Positions 25,670 to 34,322 of a stretch of 64,000 bases of DNA are shown piece by piece. A program made the translations under genes and the position numbers. The stretch covers positions 496,001-560,000 of the forward strand of contig NZ_CAKMMG010000001.1 of NCBI RefSeq assembly GCF_927798115.1, in the 5' to 3' direction. This DNA is from Paenibacillus auburnensis (GTDB taxonomy: Bacteria; Bacillota; Bacilli; Paenibacillales; Paenibacillaceae). Numbering within the stretch: the first letter of the stretch is position 1; every line of letters starts with the position of its first letter. The notes under the pieces are model-generated. The model saw only the letters and a list, made by a program, of their open reading frames with translations. It was not told the origin of the DNA and made no database searches.

Positions 25670-26017
25670 ATGGAAAAGAAAGTGCAGCAATACTATAAAC
25701 TGAAGTCCAAACAGAAGGATATCGAGAAGGAGCTGGCTGAACTCAGACAGGAGATTCTGGCCTATTGTGCGGATCAGGGGGAGACGGAGAAGGTCATCGG
25801 CAGCTATAGAGTGAAGCTTGTTACGCAGAACCGCAAAGAATATGACGATGAAAAGCTCTACAACACGCTGGCTGACCCGCAGGTGTGGCGGCTGCTCTCC
25901 AAGGCGGACCCGTCGAAGGTCGCCAGTCTGGCGAAGCTTAATGTGATTGCTGAAGAGAAGCTGGCGGGTACGTACACGGTGAAGGAAGTTACTTTATTAC
26001 AGGTGGATAAACAGTAG
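25670..26017 (+). CDS. Hypothetical coiled-coil protein
   Basis: Not recognised by name. 115 residues. Residues 1-35 (KKVQQYYKLKSKQKDIEKELAELRQEI) form a strong heptad-patterned coiled coil, followed by a small mixed domain (GSYRVKLVTQNRKEYDDEKLYNTLADPQVWRLLSKADPSKVASL). The layout of coiled coil plus a short domain resembles small Gp157-like or spore-associated proteins of Bacillales, without clear assignment. GGAGAGGAG precedes the ATG. Terminator follows; single-gene unit. Confidence 0.75.
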   Translation: MEKKVQQYYKLKSKQKDIEKELAELRQEILAYCADQGETEKVIGSYRVKLVTQNRKEYDDEKLYNTLADPQVWRLLSKADPSKVASLAKLNVIAEEKLAGTYTVKEVTLLQVDKQ

Positions 26018-26038
26018 GACAGAAATGGATTTTTTAAG

Positions 26039-26072
26039 AGGCGGTTCTTCAGCGGAACTGCCTATTTCTTTT
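26039..26072 (+). terminator. Terminator after the coiled-coil protein gene
   Basis: AGGCGGTTC / GGAACTGCCT stem with one G-T pair, followed by a T-rich tail. Confidence 0.65.
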
Positions 26073-26195
26073 GTCTGAAAAATTTTCGGCCAATGGACAA
26101 TTAATCGCCATAGCCCTCATTTTGCGTTAAAATAGCTACTGGAGCTTATTTTGAGGATAGCCATAGATCAGTCAGAGATGGAGGAAGCGAAAATA

Positions 26196-27428
26196 ATGAA
26201 GGATTTTGAGTTGATGCTGGAGAAATATGCGGATCTGGTAGTAAAGGTTGGAGTGAATGTGCAGCCAGGGCAAGTGCTGATGATTCATTCGCCTTTGGAA
26301 ACGGCTGAGCTTACGCGCCTGATCGTAGGCAAAGCCTATGAAGCCGGTGCGAAATATGTAATGGTGGACTGGGATGACGAGGCGGTTACGCGTATCCGTT
26401 ATGAGAAGGCACCAGCTGATTCTTTCGGTTATTACCCGCAGTGGCATGCCGACATGCTCGAAGGGTTCGCCGAAGAGGGCGGTGCCATTTTACATATTAA
26501 AGTACCTGATCCGGAGCTGTTCCGCGGAATTGATTCCGCTAAGGTCTCCACAGCCGTCAAAGCTGCAGCTATAGCCCGCAAGAAATACCAGAATTACACG
26601 CGCAGCAGTAAAATCAGCTGGTCGCTGATTAAAGCACCGACACGCGCCTGGGTGGACAAGGTGTTCGCGGATCTTCCCCGGGAAGACCGTATTGATGCGA
26701 TGTGGGAAGCTGTTTTCCAGATGAACCGTGTGGGGACTGAGGACCCGGTAGCTGCCTGGCGTGAGCATATTGCCCAGCTAAAGCAGAGCCAGGACCGGAT
26801 GAATGCCAAGCGGTACAAAAGCCTGCATTACCGCGCTCCGGGCACGGACCTGCATGTGGAACTGCCCGAAGGACATCTCTGGAGGGGCGGAGGCGGTGAG
26901 AACGGCAGCGGCGTGTATTTTGTGGCGAACATGCCTACAGAGGAAATCTATACCATGCCGAATCGGACCGGGATTAACGGCACTGTAACCAGTACACTTC
27001 CGTTGAACCTGAATGGCCGTCTTGTGGACGGGATTACGTTTACCTTCACTGATGGCAAGGTTACTGCTTATGATGCTGTTTCCGGACGTGAGCATCTGAC
27101 CTCCCTGCTGGAGACCGATGAAGGAGCATCTTATCTGGGTGAAGTGGCTTTAGTGCAGCATGACTCACCCATTTCAAGACTGAACAGAGTGTTCTATAAC
27201 ACCGGTATTGATGAAAATGCTTCCTGCCACTTTGCGCTGGGCAGCGCGTATCCGGTAAATATCGAGGGCGGCGTAGGCTTAAGCAGTGAAGAACTGCTGG
27301 AACGCGGCGCCAACGTCAGCCTGACCCATGTTGATTTCATGATCGGCTCAGCTGAGCTGGATATCGACGGTGAACTGGCTGATGGAACCATCGAGCCCGT
27401 GTTCCGCAAAGGGAACTGGGTGCTGTAA
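26196..27428 (+). CDS. M29-family aminopeptidase (AmpS/AmpT type)
   Basis: Metal-dependent cytosolic aminopeptidase of 410 residues, the usual M29 length. Family stretches are LEKYADLVVKVGVNVQPGQVLMI, KYVMVDWDDEAVTRIRYEKAP, HLWRGGGGENGSGVYFVANMPTEEIYTMPNR with ligand glutamates, and GEVALVQHDSPIS plus LTHVDFMIGSAELDIDG with ligand His/Asp. It starts at ATG 26196 behind GGAGGAAG; an upstream in-frame TTG-type start at 26151 gives residues outside the family. It probably recycles peptides. Confidence 0.94.
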   Translation: MKDFELMLEKYADLVVKVGVNVQPGQVLMIHSPLETAELTRLIVGKAYEAGAKYVMVDWDDEAVTRIRYEKAPADSFGYYPQWHADMLEGFAEEGGAILHIKVPDPELFRGIDSAKVSTAVKAAAIARKKYQNYTRSSKISWSLIKAPTRAWVDKVFADLPREDRIDAMWEAVFQMNRVGTEDPVAAWREHIAQLKQSQDRMNAKRYKSLHYRAPGTDLHVELPEGHLWRGGGGENGSGVYFVANMPTEEIYTMPNRTGINGTVTSTLPLNLNGRLVDGITFTFTDGKVTAYDAVSGREHLTSLLETDEGASYLGEVALVQHDSPISRLNRVFYNTGIDENASCHFALGSAYPVNIEGGVGLSSEELLERGANVSLTHVDFMIGSAELDIDGELADGTIEPVFRKGNWVL

Positions 27429-27457
27429 CGAAGATCTGACTATATCAATATTCTCAC

Positions 27458-27495
27458 GAGAGAGCCGTTCCCGCTGGGAAGGGCTCTCTTTTTTG
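27458..27495 (+). terminator. Terminator after the aminopeptidase gene
   Basis: GAGAGAGCC / GGGCTCTC stem followed by TTTTTT. Confidence 0.88.
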
Positions 27496-27525
27496 CCAGG
27501 GAATGAGTAAGTGAATTTACATAAA

Positions 27526-27556
27526 GGGAAAACCGTTTGTGGACACGCTCCGTCTT
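27526..27556 (+). promoter_or_regulatory. Candidate ECF-type autoregulatory promoter
   Basis: AAAACC at 27529-27534 and CGTC at 27551-27554, 16 bases apart, resemble extracytoplasmic-function sigma promoters and lie just upstream of the sigma gene. No sigma-A promoter is evident. Confidence 0.4.
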
Positions 27557-27589
27557 ATACATTGTAAGGATAGAGAGAGGAGGGGCGAG

Positions 27590-28123
27590 ATGACGATGTC
27601 GGGCGTGGAGATGAAAAGGTTAACGGGTGCTGCATCCAGTGAGGAGTTGCGGTTTTATGAAGCTGTGATGGAGCATAGCGATAAGCTGTACCAGATTGCC
27701 TACAGCTATTTGGGCAACCGGGCTGATGCGCTGGAGGCGGTGCAGGAGACAACCTGCCGTGCATGGATCAAGCGGAAGACACTCAAGGAACCCAGGGCTT
27801 TTAAAGCCTGGATCATCCGGATTCTGATCTATGTCTGTATCGATGAGCAGCGGAGAAGGAAACGAAGTGTGCCTACACCTGATGAGTATATGCATGAATC
27901 CATTACTGAGACTGATACCGGCAGGATGGAAATGCTCTGGGCTCTCGAACAGGTTAAGCCGAAATACCGCCATGTGCTGCTGCTCAAATATTATAATGAT
28001 ATGACGCTGGGGGACATTGCTGAATTGTTGAATAAGCCTGAGGGGACCATTAAAACCTGGCAGCACAAAGGACTGAAGCAATTAAGAGGCATTATGAAGG
28101 ATCGGGGGGATTGGAATGATTAA
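27590..28123 (+). CDS. ECF-type RNA polymerase sigma factor
   Basis: Sigma-70-family factor of about 177 residues with regions 2 and 4 only. Region 2 is LYQIAYSYLGNRADALEAVQETTCRAWIKR with the core-binding part, then IRILIYVCIDEQRRRKR. Region 4 is LLLKYYNDMTLGDIAELLNKPEGTIKTWQHKGLKQLR. It starts at ATG 27590, 6 bases after AGGAGG. The anti-sigma gene overlaps its end by 8 bases, so the pair is co-expressed. Confidence 0.9.
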   Translation: MTMSGVEMKRLTGAASSEELRFYEAVMEHSDKLYQIAYSYLGNRADALEAVQETTCRAWIKRKTLKEPRAFKAWIIRILIYVCIDEQRRRKRSVPTPDEYMHESITETDTGRMEMLWALEQVKPKYRHVLLLKYYNDMTLGDIAELLNKPEGTIKTWQHKGLKQLRGIMKDRGDWND

Positions 28124-29246
28124 CAGCAGAGAAGAACAGGCCATGCTGTCGGATGCGGCCCGTCTTCAACGGCACATTCAAGCGGAACTAAGCAGCAGTG
28201 ACTTAAGGATTGCGGTTCAAAGCGGAATGGAGCGGGGCATCCGGAATAGTAAACGGTCTGCGCTAACGACGTGCTCTTTGTTCGGGTTGGCAGCTGCTGC
28301 AGTAACCGCTATTTTGCTGTTTATAATCCCTATCATACACGAAGAACCCCGTACAGCGTTGGTCCCGCAAACAGTGAATTGGGGAGAGCTGCAGGCCTTT
28401 AAGGAATTAAATACTTACGATAATGACGCAGCAACTTTAGAATCCGCAATCCGTAACGATTACATCCAGCTGATTAACAAAAGTGCTGGAGCTCAGGGAT
28501 ATCGCATTACTTTGAACGCCGTAACAGCTGATGAGAATAAAATGACTGTTTTATATACCGCTACCACAGGTGAAGAGCAGGAATTGTATGGTGTCAGTAG
28601 CAGTAAAATGTATAACATTATAACCCAATCTTATCTAACCAGCAGCGGGGGGATGGGTGCTCATGACAAAGTGTTAGGCCAGGACAATTATCATAAGTTT
28701 TACGGGAAGACCGTGATTGTACTGGACCGGAGCAAACCATTTCCTAAGGAATTACAGGCGGAGTTTCAGATTGCTTCCGTAAACCCCGGCAAGATGGATG
28801 ATCCCAAGACTGGCACCATCCTTGCGGATATGCATTACTCGCCAAGACTCAAGATCAGCTTCACGCTGGATCCTAAGTTTAAAAAGACAGTGACCAGAAT
28901 TCTATATCCGGATAAGACCGTTATCCTTGATGGTCATGAAGTCTTACTTAGTAAGCTTGAATTGTCCCCGTTAATGATATCTGCACGGTTCACTCTAAAG
29001 AACCCAGATGAGAACAGCTGGGAAGCACGGCTGAAGATTAATGAGGCTTCCCTCAGAACGGTGATAAAGTCCAAGACTGAAGATGGTGTACTGGAGATGC
29101 CTATGGTTTCAGGGAACGGAACAGAGGACGGATTTGAGAAAGTGTATGCAAGTAATCTGTTGGATAATCCGGAATCTCTCATACTGGAGCTTACTACAAA
29201 TACAAGTGATGAAGCAGTGAAACTGAGGATTAACCTTTCAAAATAG
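28116..29246 (+). CDS. DUF4179-type membrane anti-sigma factor
   Basis: Single-pass membrane protein of 376 residues. A short cytoplasmic N-terminus (about 45 residues, likely sigma-binding) is followed by one hydrophobic helix (LTTCSLFGLAAAAVTAILLFIIPII) and a large outer domain with the DUF4179 style (NDYIQLINKSAGAQGYRITLNAVTADENKMTVLYTAT). Overlap with the sigma gene and this topology make it the anti-sigma factor. The signal it senses is unknown. Confidence 0.86.
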   Translation: MINSREEQAMLSDAARLQRHIQAELSSSDLRIAVQSGMERGIRNSKRSALTTCSLFGLAAAAVTAILLFIIPIIHEEPRTALVPQTVNWGELQAFKELNTYDNDAATLESAIRNDYIQLINKSAGAQGYRITLNAVTADENKMTVLYTATTGEEQELYGVSSSKMYNIITQSYLTSSGGMGAHDKVLGQDNYHKFYGKTVIVLDRSKPFPKELQAEFQIASVNPGKMDDPKTGTILADMHYSPRLKISFTLDPKFKKTVTRILYPDKTVILDGHEVLLSKLELSPLMISARFTLKNPDENSWEARLKINEASLRTVIKSKTEDGVLEMPMVSGNGTEDGFEKVYASNLLDNPESLILELTTNTSDEAVKLRINLSK

Positions 29247-29291
29247 ACGGGAGGCCTTTTGGAGTCAGTCTGATACTCGCCCAGTCTGACT

Positions 29292-29527
29292 CTAAAATAG
29301 GGAATGGATCATCTCATCGAATTCAGAAAAAGGTACACGTACTTCATTAATCTCCATAGCTATATCATTCCTTATTCTGAATGTCAGTTCCCCGGCAAAG
29401 ATGGCGTACCCGTAATTGCGACTAAGGCAAAAAGGATGCAGGGAAGCGGTTATTATCCGGCGACATTCGCTACCATACAGGATAGGAAAGTGTAGATCGA
29501 TATCCCCATACCCGCCTCTCTACTAAA
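29292..29527 (-). pseudogene. Remnant coding frame downstream of GNAT (unassigned)
   Basis: On the minus strand a frame open from about 29527 to TAG at 29294-29292 gives protein-like sequence ending NDIAMEINEVRVPFSEFDEMIHSLF, with no start codon plus ribosome binding site of its own. It is shifted by one base from the PhzF-like start at 29560. It may be the decayed 3' part of the same or another gene. No family recognised. Confidence 0.25.
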
Positions 29528-29560
29528 AGCATCCACGTGATATACTGTTACCCCGCTCAT
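29453..29560 (-). pseudogene. Truncated PhzF-like gene start
   Basis: A perfect AGGAGG (overlapping the GNAT stop) precedes an ATG at 29560 whose first residues MSGVTVYHVDAFSREAGMG match the beginning of PhzF-family isomerases, which normally continue GNPAG. Here the match breaks off and the frame stops after 35 codons. It looks like a gene that followed GNAT in an operon and was largely deleted or frameshifted. Confidence 0.45.
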
Positions 29561-29569
29561 CAGAACCTC

Positions 29570-30121
29570 CTATTTAATCCCGTTGTTGAATCTGAATACA
29601 AGCTTTGTTCCATCAAAGGTTTCTTCAACAGCTTCATGGTAATCGCCCTTTGTATAACCAGCTAAAGTCTTCCGCCAAAATTTCTGTCCGGTTATATTTT
29701 TTGCGGCTGGATTGGTGTACAGCTCCCACACCCCTGCAAAACGTTCAAATACCCGAAGTGCGGCTTGGGCTGCGAGTCCTGTCCCTCTAAACGGTTGAAG
29801 TACAAAAAATTCATTTACGAAAAAATCCACACCTTTAGCACAATGAGGCGGGGTGGCTATGAGCGCGAATCCTGCGGGGACCGAGCCAGCTTTGAATAAG
29901 AAAGGAAATAGGATTCCCGGTTTCTCCCACCATATATTTTGCGCATCATATTGCTGTGCCAAAGTCCGGATCTCCGGGTCGTCTTCAAAGATTCCATGCT
30001 GGTTCATCACTGTGCCTTCAGTAAATCCATAATGGCCGGATAGGTCATGCAGATAGAGCGGATAAAGGTTTTTAATAATATGTGCTTCATGCTGTTCAGC
30101 CAGTTCAACGGTGAGATTCAT
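29570..30121 (-). CDS. GNAT-family N-acetyltransferase
   Basis: Acetyl-CoA-dependent acyltransferase of 183 residues. The core is recognisable: FALIATPPHCAKGVDFFVNEFFVLQPFRGTGLAAQAALRVFERF, where FRGTGLAA is the acetyl-CoA-binding loop, then VWELYTNPAAKNITGQKFWRKTLAGYT. The substrate is not predictable. AGGAAA lies before ATG 30121. Its stop overlaps the ribosome binding site of the PhzF-like remnant. Confidence 0.85.
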   Translation of the reverse strand: MNLTVELAEQHEAHIIKNLYPLYLHDLSGHYGFTEGTVMNQHGIFEDDPEIRTLAQQYDAQNIWWEKPGILFPFLFKAGSVPAGFALIATPPHCAKGVDFFVNEFFVLQPFRGTGLAAQAALRVFERFAGVWELYTNPAAKNITGQKFWRKTLAGYTKGDYHEAVEETFDGTKLVFRFNNGIK

Positions 30122-30241
30122 GATTTTCCTGCTTTCTGAAGTGATTAGTTAATATGTTCCAAGTGTATAAACGCTTAAACGCTTGAAGCAAGTGATTGTT
30201 TATTTTAAATTAAGAAATACTTGGAGAAGCGGGAGTGGAAT

Positions 30242-30256
30242 TGATAACGATTATCA
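30242..30256. promoter_or_regulatory. Fur box upstream of hmoA
   Basis: TGATAACGATTATCA differs at one base from the 7-1-7 Fur consensus TGATAATNATTATCA and forms a larger dyad (ATTGATAAC/GATTATCAAT). A TAGAAT at 30259 may be the -10 box. Confidence 0.75.
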
Positions 30257-30348
30257 ATTAGAATGAAACATAGATTGAATTTAACTAAAATTGCCTAGGC
30301 GGAGAAGAGTGACTCTTGCAGCTTAATGGCTCACTGGAGGTATAATCG

Positions 30349-30678
30349 ATGTTCATTCAGACCAGATCCATTGTTGTTGAAAAAGGAAACAGTGATAAGG
30401 TCATTGAGAAATTCAGTGCACCGGGTGCGCTGGAGGAAATGCCGGGTCTCATTGATATCAGCGTAATGCTCAATAAGAAGGGCAAAGATAATGAGGAGGT
30501 GCTGCTGCTGATCCGCTGGGAATCCGAAGAGGTGTGGAAGAACTGGGAGAAAAGCGATGCGCATATCCAGGGGCACCGTAACAGCAGAGGACAGGAGAAA
30601 CCGGCTTTTATCCTTAGTACAACCGTAAATATGTATGAAGTGCAGAAGATAAAAGAGGGTAAAGTTTACGGTAAATAG
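30349..30678 (+). CDS. hmoA: Heme-degrading monooxygenase HmoA (IsdG-like)
   Basis: Antibiotic-biosynthesis-monooxygenase fold protein of 109 residues that opens the heme ring to release iron. The sequence follows Bacillus HmoA (MFIQTRSIVVEKGNSDKVIEKFS, LLIRWESEEVWKNWEKSDAHIQGHRNSRG). W66 and the axial-ligand candidate H76 occupy the IsdG/IsdI positions; the Asn of IsdG near residue 6-7 is not conserved. A Fur box 93 bases upstream supports iron-starvation expression. Terminator follows; single-gene unit. Confidence 0.88.
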   Translation: MFIQTRSIVVEKGNSDKVIEKFSAPGALEEMPGLIDISVMLNKKGKDNEEVLLLIRWESEEVWKNWEKSDAHIQGHRNSRGQEKPAFILSTTVNMYEVQKIKEGKVYGK

Positions 30679-30702
30679 GTTTGTTTACAGGAGAAGATAC
30701 TG

Positions 30703-30757
30703 CCAGAGGTTGCCCCAAAGTGGATTATTCCACAAAGGAGCCAGCCTCTGGTTTTTT
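30703..30757 (+). terminator. Terminator after hmoA
   Basis: CCAGAGG / CCTCTGG outer stem with a large apical part and six T. Confidence 0.8.
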
Positions 30758-30867
30758 ACTGAAAGGCTAATCCATATATTTGATATTTTTCGCTACCTCC
30801 AGTAAGACTGGGAGATCTGTTTCTTATCCTACGGCTGGGATACGGAAAAAGTTTTTAGCTCAGCTAC

Positions 30868-30896
30868 TTGAAATCGCTAACACATAGAATTATAAT
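30868..30896 (+). promoter_or_regulatory. Sigma-A promoter of the oligoglucan operon
   Basis: TTGAAA (30868-30873), 17-base spacer, perfect TATAAT (30891-30896). Operator 1 begins 7 bases after the -10 box, at the expected transcription start. Confidence 0.8.
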
Positions 30897-30902
30897 AAGT
30901 TT

Positions 30903-30918
30903 ATCGAAACGATTCGAA
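30903..30918. promoter_or_regulatory. LacI-type operator 1
   Basis: ATCGAAACGATTCGAA, near-palindromic, covering the predicted transcription start. It shares the core with sites at 31082 and 35499. Confidence 0.7.
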
Positions 30919-31081
30919 TTAATCATTCGATTAATCAGCTTTATGTTCAGCAGCGGCACTCATTCACTATTGGAAACGAGTAAATTGTCGATTTATCACC
31001 TGGATAATTGGTTAATAGTATCTGTGATGAAGGTGTGAACGCGAAAAACAACGAATCAACTCGAATTTTTTTTCGATAGTA

Positions 31082-31097
31082 ATCGAAACGTTTCGAT
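31082..31097. promoter_or_regulatory. LacI-type operator 2 (perfect palindrome)
   Basis: ATCGAAACGTTTCGAT, a perfect 16-base palindrome with the central CG typical of LacI/GalR operators, 61 bases before the first gene. Confidence 0.75.
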
Positions 31098-31157
31098 GTA
31101 AGGGCTTTAATCATAGTAATCTTACGTTTGGCTACACTAAAACAGGGGTGAAAGAGA

Positions 31158-32399
31158 ATGAAAAAGAAAACTGGCTTTACCATTGCGTCACTGCTACTCT
31201 GCTTCTCCTTGGTTGCAGCAGGATGCGGCAACTCAGACAATTCGGCTTCCGGGGACAGCAAGACTCTGAAAGTATGGTTCATGGGTACATCGGATACCGT
31301 CAAGTCGATTGCTGAAATGTATGAAGCTAAGAATCCTGGAATTAAAGTAGATGTGCAAGCGATTCCCTGGGACACTGCCCATGATAAACTGCTGACAGCT
31401 GTAGCATCCAAAAACGGCCCGGACGTTGTCCAGATGGGTACGACCTGGGTACCGGAATTTGCGGCTGCCGGCGCGCTTAAAGATATGACTCCTTATATCG
31501 AACAGTATCCAAGCATGAAAGCGGAAAACTTCTTCGACGGTGCTGTAGAAACAACCAAGTATGAAGATCAAACCGTAGGTATTCCGTTCTATGTAGAGAC
31601 CCGTGCGATGTTCTACCGGAAGGACCTGCTCAGCGAGGTTGGCTATCCTGAAGGCCCGAAAACTTGGGATGAGCTGAAGGATGCCAGTAAGAAGCTGGTC
31701 GAAAAAGGCGGAGCCGGACATTATGCTTTGCCGATTGAAGGAAAAGACTCCATCTTCCCTGTTATTTTTGCCTGGCAGAACGGAAGCGACATCATTGACA
31801 AGAACCGTCAGCCGCAGTTCAATCAGCCGGCGTATGTAGAAACGGTTAACTTCCTGAAGAGCTTCTATGATGAAGGTTTATCTCCAAAAGGTACGGACCT
31901 GGATACTGTGGCAGCCTTTAAAGACGGCACGATGGCGATGTTCATCAGCGGTCCTTGGATGATCCAGACGGTTAAAGAAAAGGCTCCGGAAATTGACGGC
32001 AAGTGGGCAGTAACTACGCTTCCGGCCAAAGTAACCAATACTTCATCCATCGGCGGTGCGGATCTGTCGATCTTCAATTACAGCAAAAACCCGGACGAAG
32101 CCGCTAAGTTCATAGCTTTCATGGCTGAACAGGAAGCACAGCTGAAATACTATGAAACTTCCAACTCCATGCCTGCATTGAAGGCTGCCTGGACGAATGA
32201 AGCGCTTAGTGATCCGATGATTGCCGCTTTCGGCAAGCAGCTGGAAAATTCACGTCCTGCTCCAACGGTAAAGGAATACGAGGAAATTGCCCAGGCGGCC
32301 ATGGCTGCTTTTGAACAGATTACAATTGGCGGCGCAGACACGCAAACCGAGCTGGATAAATTGAATGATAAGGCCAATGAGCTCCTTGGCAATAAATAA
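31158..32399 (+). CDS. Sugar ABC transporter solute-binding lipoprotein (CUT1)
   Basis: Membrane-anchored extracellular binding protein of 413 residues. The signal peptide ends in lipobox LVAAGC (Cys near residue 23). The mature part is a family-1 solute-binding protein (KTLKVWFMGTSDTVKSIAEMYEAKNPGIKV, FAWQNGSDII, AMFISGPWM). As first gene of an operon with two permeases, a LacI regulator, GH3 and GH94 enzymes, it probably binds sophoro-oligosaccharides (beta-1,2-glucans), like its Listeria counterpart. No ATPase is encoded; a shared MsmX-type ATPase elsewhere is expected. Confidence 0.92.
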   Translation: MKKKTGFTIASLLLCFSLVAAGCGNSDNSASGDSKTLKVWFMGTSDTVKSIAEMYEAKNPGIKVDVQAIPWDTAHDKLLTAVASKNGPDVVQMGTTWVPEFAAAGALKDMTPYIEQYPSMKAENFFDGAVETTKYEDQTVGIPFYVETRAMFYRKDLLSEVGYPEGPKTWDELKDASKKLVEKGGAGHYALPIEGKDSIFPVIFAWQNGSDIIDKNRQPQFNQPAYVETVNFLKSFYDEGLSPKGTDLDTVAAFKDGTMAMFISGPWMIQTVKEKAPEIDGKWAVTTLPAKVTNTSSIGGADLSIFNYSKNPDEAAKFIAFMAEQEAQLKYYETSNSMPALKAAWTNEALSDPMIAAFGKQLENSRPAPTVKEYEEIAQAAMAAFEQITIGGADTQTELDKLNDKANELLGNK

Positions 32400-32421
32400 T
32401 ATCTGATTTTCCTTCAGGCGG

Positions 32422-32463
32422 ACTGCCGGGATCTCTCCATCTGAGGTTCCGGCAGTAGGCTTG
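32422..32463 (+). terminator. Intercistronic hairpin after the binding protein
   Basis: ACTGCCGG / CCGGCAGT stem with a weak T-rich tail between binding-protein and permease genes. It probably favours higher expression of the binding protein by partial termination or transcript protection. Confidence 0.55.
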
Positions 32464-32514
32464 TTTCTCTTCCCGAAGGAAGGCAGTGAAAGAACATGAA
32501 AGGGTGTGAGGCAA

Positions 32515-33414
32515 GTGAGTTCATTAGTGAAGCAATGGAACAAGCATAAATATCCTTATATGTTTATCGCTCCGGCAGTTATTCTGCTGACGCTGTTCTC
32601 CATTATTCCGATTATTATTGCACTGGTAATCAGCTTTACAGATATGGATCTGGTGGGGCTTGCGGATTATTCGAACATTCGCGGCGTTGGATTCAGCAAC
32701 TACCTTGATATTTTCAAAGATCCGGTTTTCCTCAAATCGATGTACAATACGTTAATTTACGTGGTGATTGGAGTTCCGCTTGTCGTTGTATTCTCCATGG
32801 CAGTTGCAATGCTGCTGAATTACGGGACCGGCTGGCTGTTCAAAAGCTTCCGGGTCATCTATTATATGCCTTCCATCACCAATATTGTGGCAGTAGCCGT
32901 CGTATGGGGCTATTTGTATAACGGGACTTACGGTTTGTTTAACTACGTACTCTCCTGGTTTGATATACCGGCACAGCAGTGGCTTCAGGACCCGGCCCTG
33001 GCTAAATTATCACTCATTCTGCTGGCGTTCTGGAAATCCATCGGATTAAATATGATCATTTTCCTGGCTGCCCTGCAAGGCATTCCGCGTTCCTATTATG
33101 AAGCGGCTGAAATTGACGGCGCAACCGGCTGGAAAAAGATTCGTTATATTACCGTTCCTTTGCTGGGATTCGCTACTTTCTTTGTGACCATTACGACTTT
33201 GATCGGCTGGATTCAATTCTTCGAAGAACCGCTGGTAATGACCAAAGGCGGCCCGCTGAACGCGACCATGTCTATGGCGCTCTTCATTTACAACAACGGG
33301 TTCCAGCTGAGCAAATTCGGCTATGCAGCCTCGGGTTCCTTCGTGCTGTTCATTATCATCATTATCGTGACACTGATTCAATTCGCGGTCAAAAAGAAAG
33401 AAGTAGAATATTAA
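32515..33414 (+). CDS. Sugar ABC transporter permease 1 (CUT1, MalF-like)
   Basis: Inner-membrane permease of about 299 residues with six hydrophobic segments. The EAA loop is YYEAAEIDGATGWKKIRYITVPLL and the end of the helix bundle is FEEPLVMTKGGPLNATMSMALFIYNNGF, both typical of MalF-like subunits. Two GTG starts are possible: 32515 has AAAGGG at a good distance (10 bases), 32506 is too close. It is second gene of the operon. Confidence 0.92.
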   Translation: MSSLVKQWNKHKYPYMFIAPAVILLTLFSIIPIIIALVISFTDMDLVGLADYSNIRGVGFSNYLDIFKDPVFLKSMYNTLIYVVIGVPLVVVFSMAVAMLLNYGTGWLFKSFRVIYYMPSITNIVAVAVVWGYLYNGTYGLFNYVLSWFDIPAQQWLQDPALAKLSLILLAFWKSIGLNMIIFLAALQGIPRSYYEAAEIDGATGWKKIRYITVPLLGFATFFVTITTLIGWIQFFEEPLVMTKGGPLNATMSMALFIYNNGFQLSKFGYAASGSFVLFIIIIIVTLIQFAVKKKEVEY

Positions 33415-33455
33415 GCTTCCGCTATTGCTGAAGGTTTAAGAAGGAGGGAACTGGC

Positions 33456-34280
33456 ATGGCACTCAGAATGAAAAGACTGGAAAAAGGAATCATGATCGCG
33501 CTGCTTGTTATCGGAGGATTGCTGATGATGGTGCCGTTCATTTGGATGATTGGCTCATCCTTTAAGCCTGAGAATGAATTTACGGTAATTCCGCCGTCAC
33601 TATTTCCGAATCACCCTACGTTTAACAACTACCGTGATTTGTTTGTGAAAATGGACTTTCTGATCTATTTGAAGAACACGCTGATTATCGTGCTCTGTTC
33701 ATTTGTCGGACTGTTCCTGAATGCGATGGCAGGTTATGCCTTTGCTAAATTTGATTTTCCCGGTAAAAACAAATTCTTTTATGTGATACTTGCGACAATG
33801 ATGATTCCGGGTCAGGTTACCATGATTCCGACCTATCTGATTATCAATCAGATGCATCTGGTGAATACGATGGCAGGGATTGTACTTCCGGGTCTTGTAG
33901 GCGCGTTTGCGATCTTCCTGTTCCGCCAGTTTATGACCACAATCCCTATGGATCTGCTGGAGGCGGCAAGACTGGATGGAGCGGGTGAGCTGCGGATCTT
34001 TTTCCAGCTGATGGTGCCGATTGTGAAGCCGGTATTTGCCGTTCAGGGAATATTGACCTTTATCGGGGCATGGAACAGCTTCCTGTGGCCGCTGATTATT
34101 GCCAATGACGAGAAACTGTACACCTTATCGGTCGGCTTGTCGCTTTTGAAAGGACAATATGGTACAGCCTTTGGTCTGCAAATGGCAGGGGCTGCATTTA
34201 TGGTTGTTCCGATTGTAATTATATTTATCTTCTTCCAGAAGCACATCATAGAAGGATATACGATCTCTGGCATAAAATAG
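33456..34280 (+). CDS. Sugar ABC transporter permease 2 (CUT1, MalG-like)
   Basis: Partner permease of 274 residues. Typical MalG features are MVPFIWMIGSSFKPENEF at the N-terminus, the EAA loop LLEAARLDGAGELRIFFQLMVPIVKP, FIGAWNSFLWPLI and a C-terminal FFQKHIIEGYTISGIK that reaches the ATPase interface. AAGGAGG lies 8 bases before ATG 33456. Confidence 0.93.
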   Translation: MALRMKRLEKGIMIALLVIGGLLMMVPFIWMIGSSFKPENEFTVIPPSLFPNHPTFNNYRDLFVKMDFLIYLKNTLIIVLCSFVGLFLNAMAGYAFAKFDFPGKNKFFYVILATMMIPGQVTMIPTYLIINQMHLVNTMAGIVLPGLVGAFAIFLFRQFMTTIPMDLLEAARLDGAGELRIFFQLMVPIVKPVFAVQGILTFIGAWNSFLWPLIIANDEKLYTLSVGLSLLKGQYGTAFGLQMAGAAFMVVPIVIIFIFFQKHIIEGYTISGIK

Positions 34281-34322
34281 TATATAGAAGCATATTGCAG
34301 TGCTGAGGAAGGATTGAACAGG

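Larger units (their letters stand above)
30758..31157 (+). other. Regulatory region and long leader of the oligoglucan operon
   Basis: No gene. It contains the promoter (30868-30896), two LacI-type operators (30903, 31082) and a leader of about 250 bases between the first operator and the first start codon. Nothing else recognised in the leader. Confidence 0.6.

Noticed and set aside
29304..29495. 63-codon plus-strand ORF after the anti-sigma gene
   Set aside because: No ribosome binding site, no recognisable pattern, and it is antisense to better coding remnants on the minus strand.
30166..30184. Tandem AAACGCTT repeats resembling a CcpA cre site near hmoA and the GNAT gene
   Set aside because: The best 14-base match has two mismatches at conserved ends and no clear promoter relation; too weak to list.
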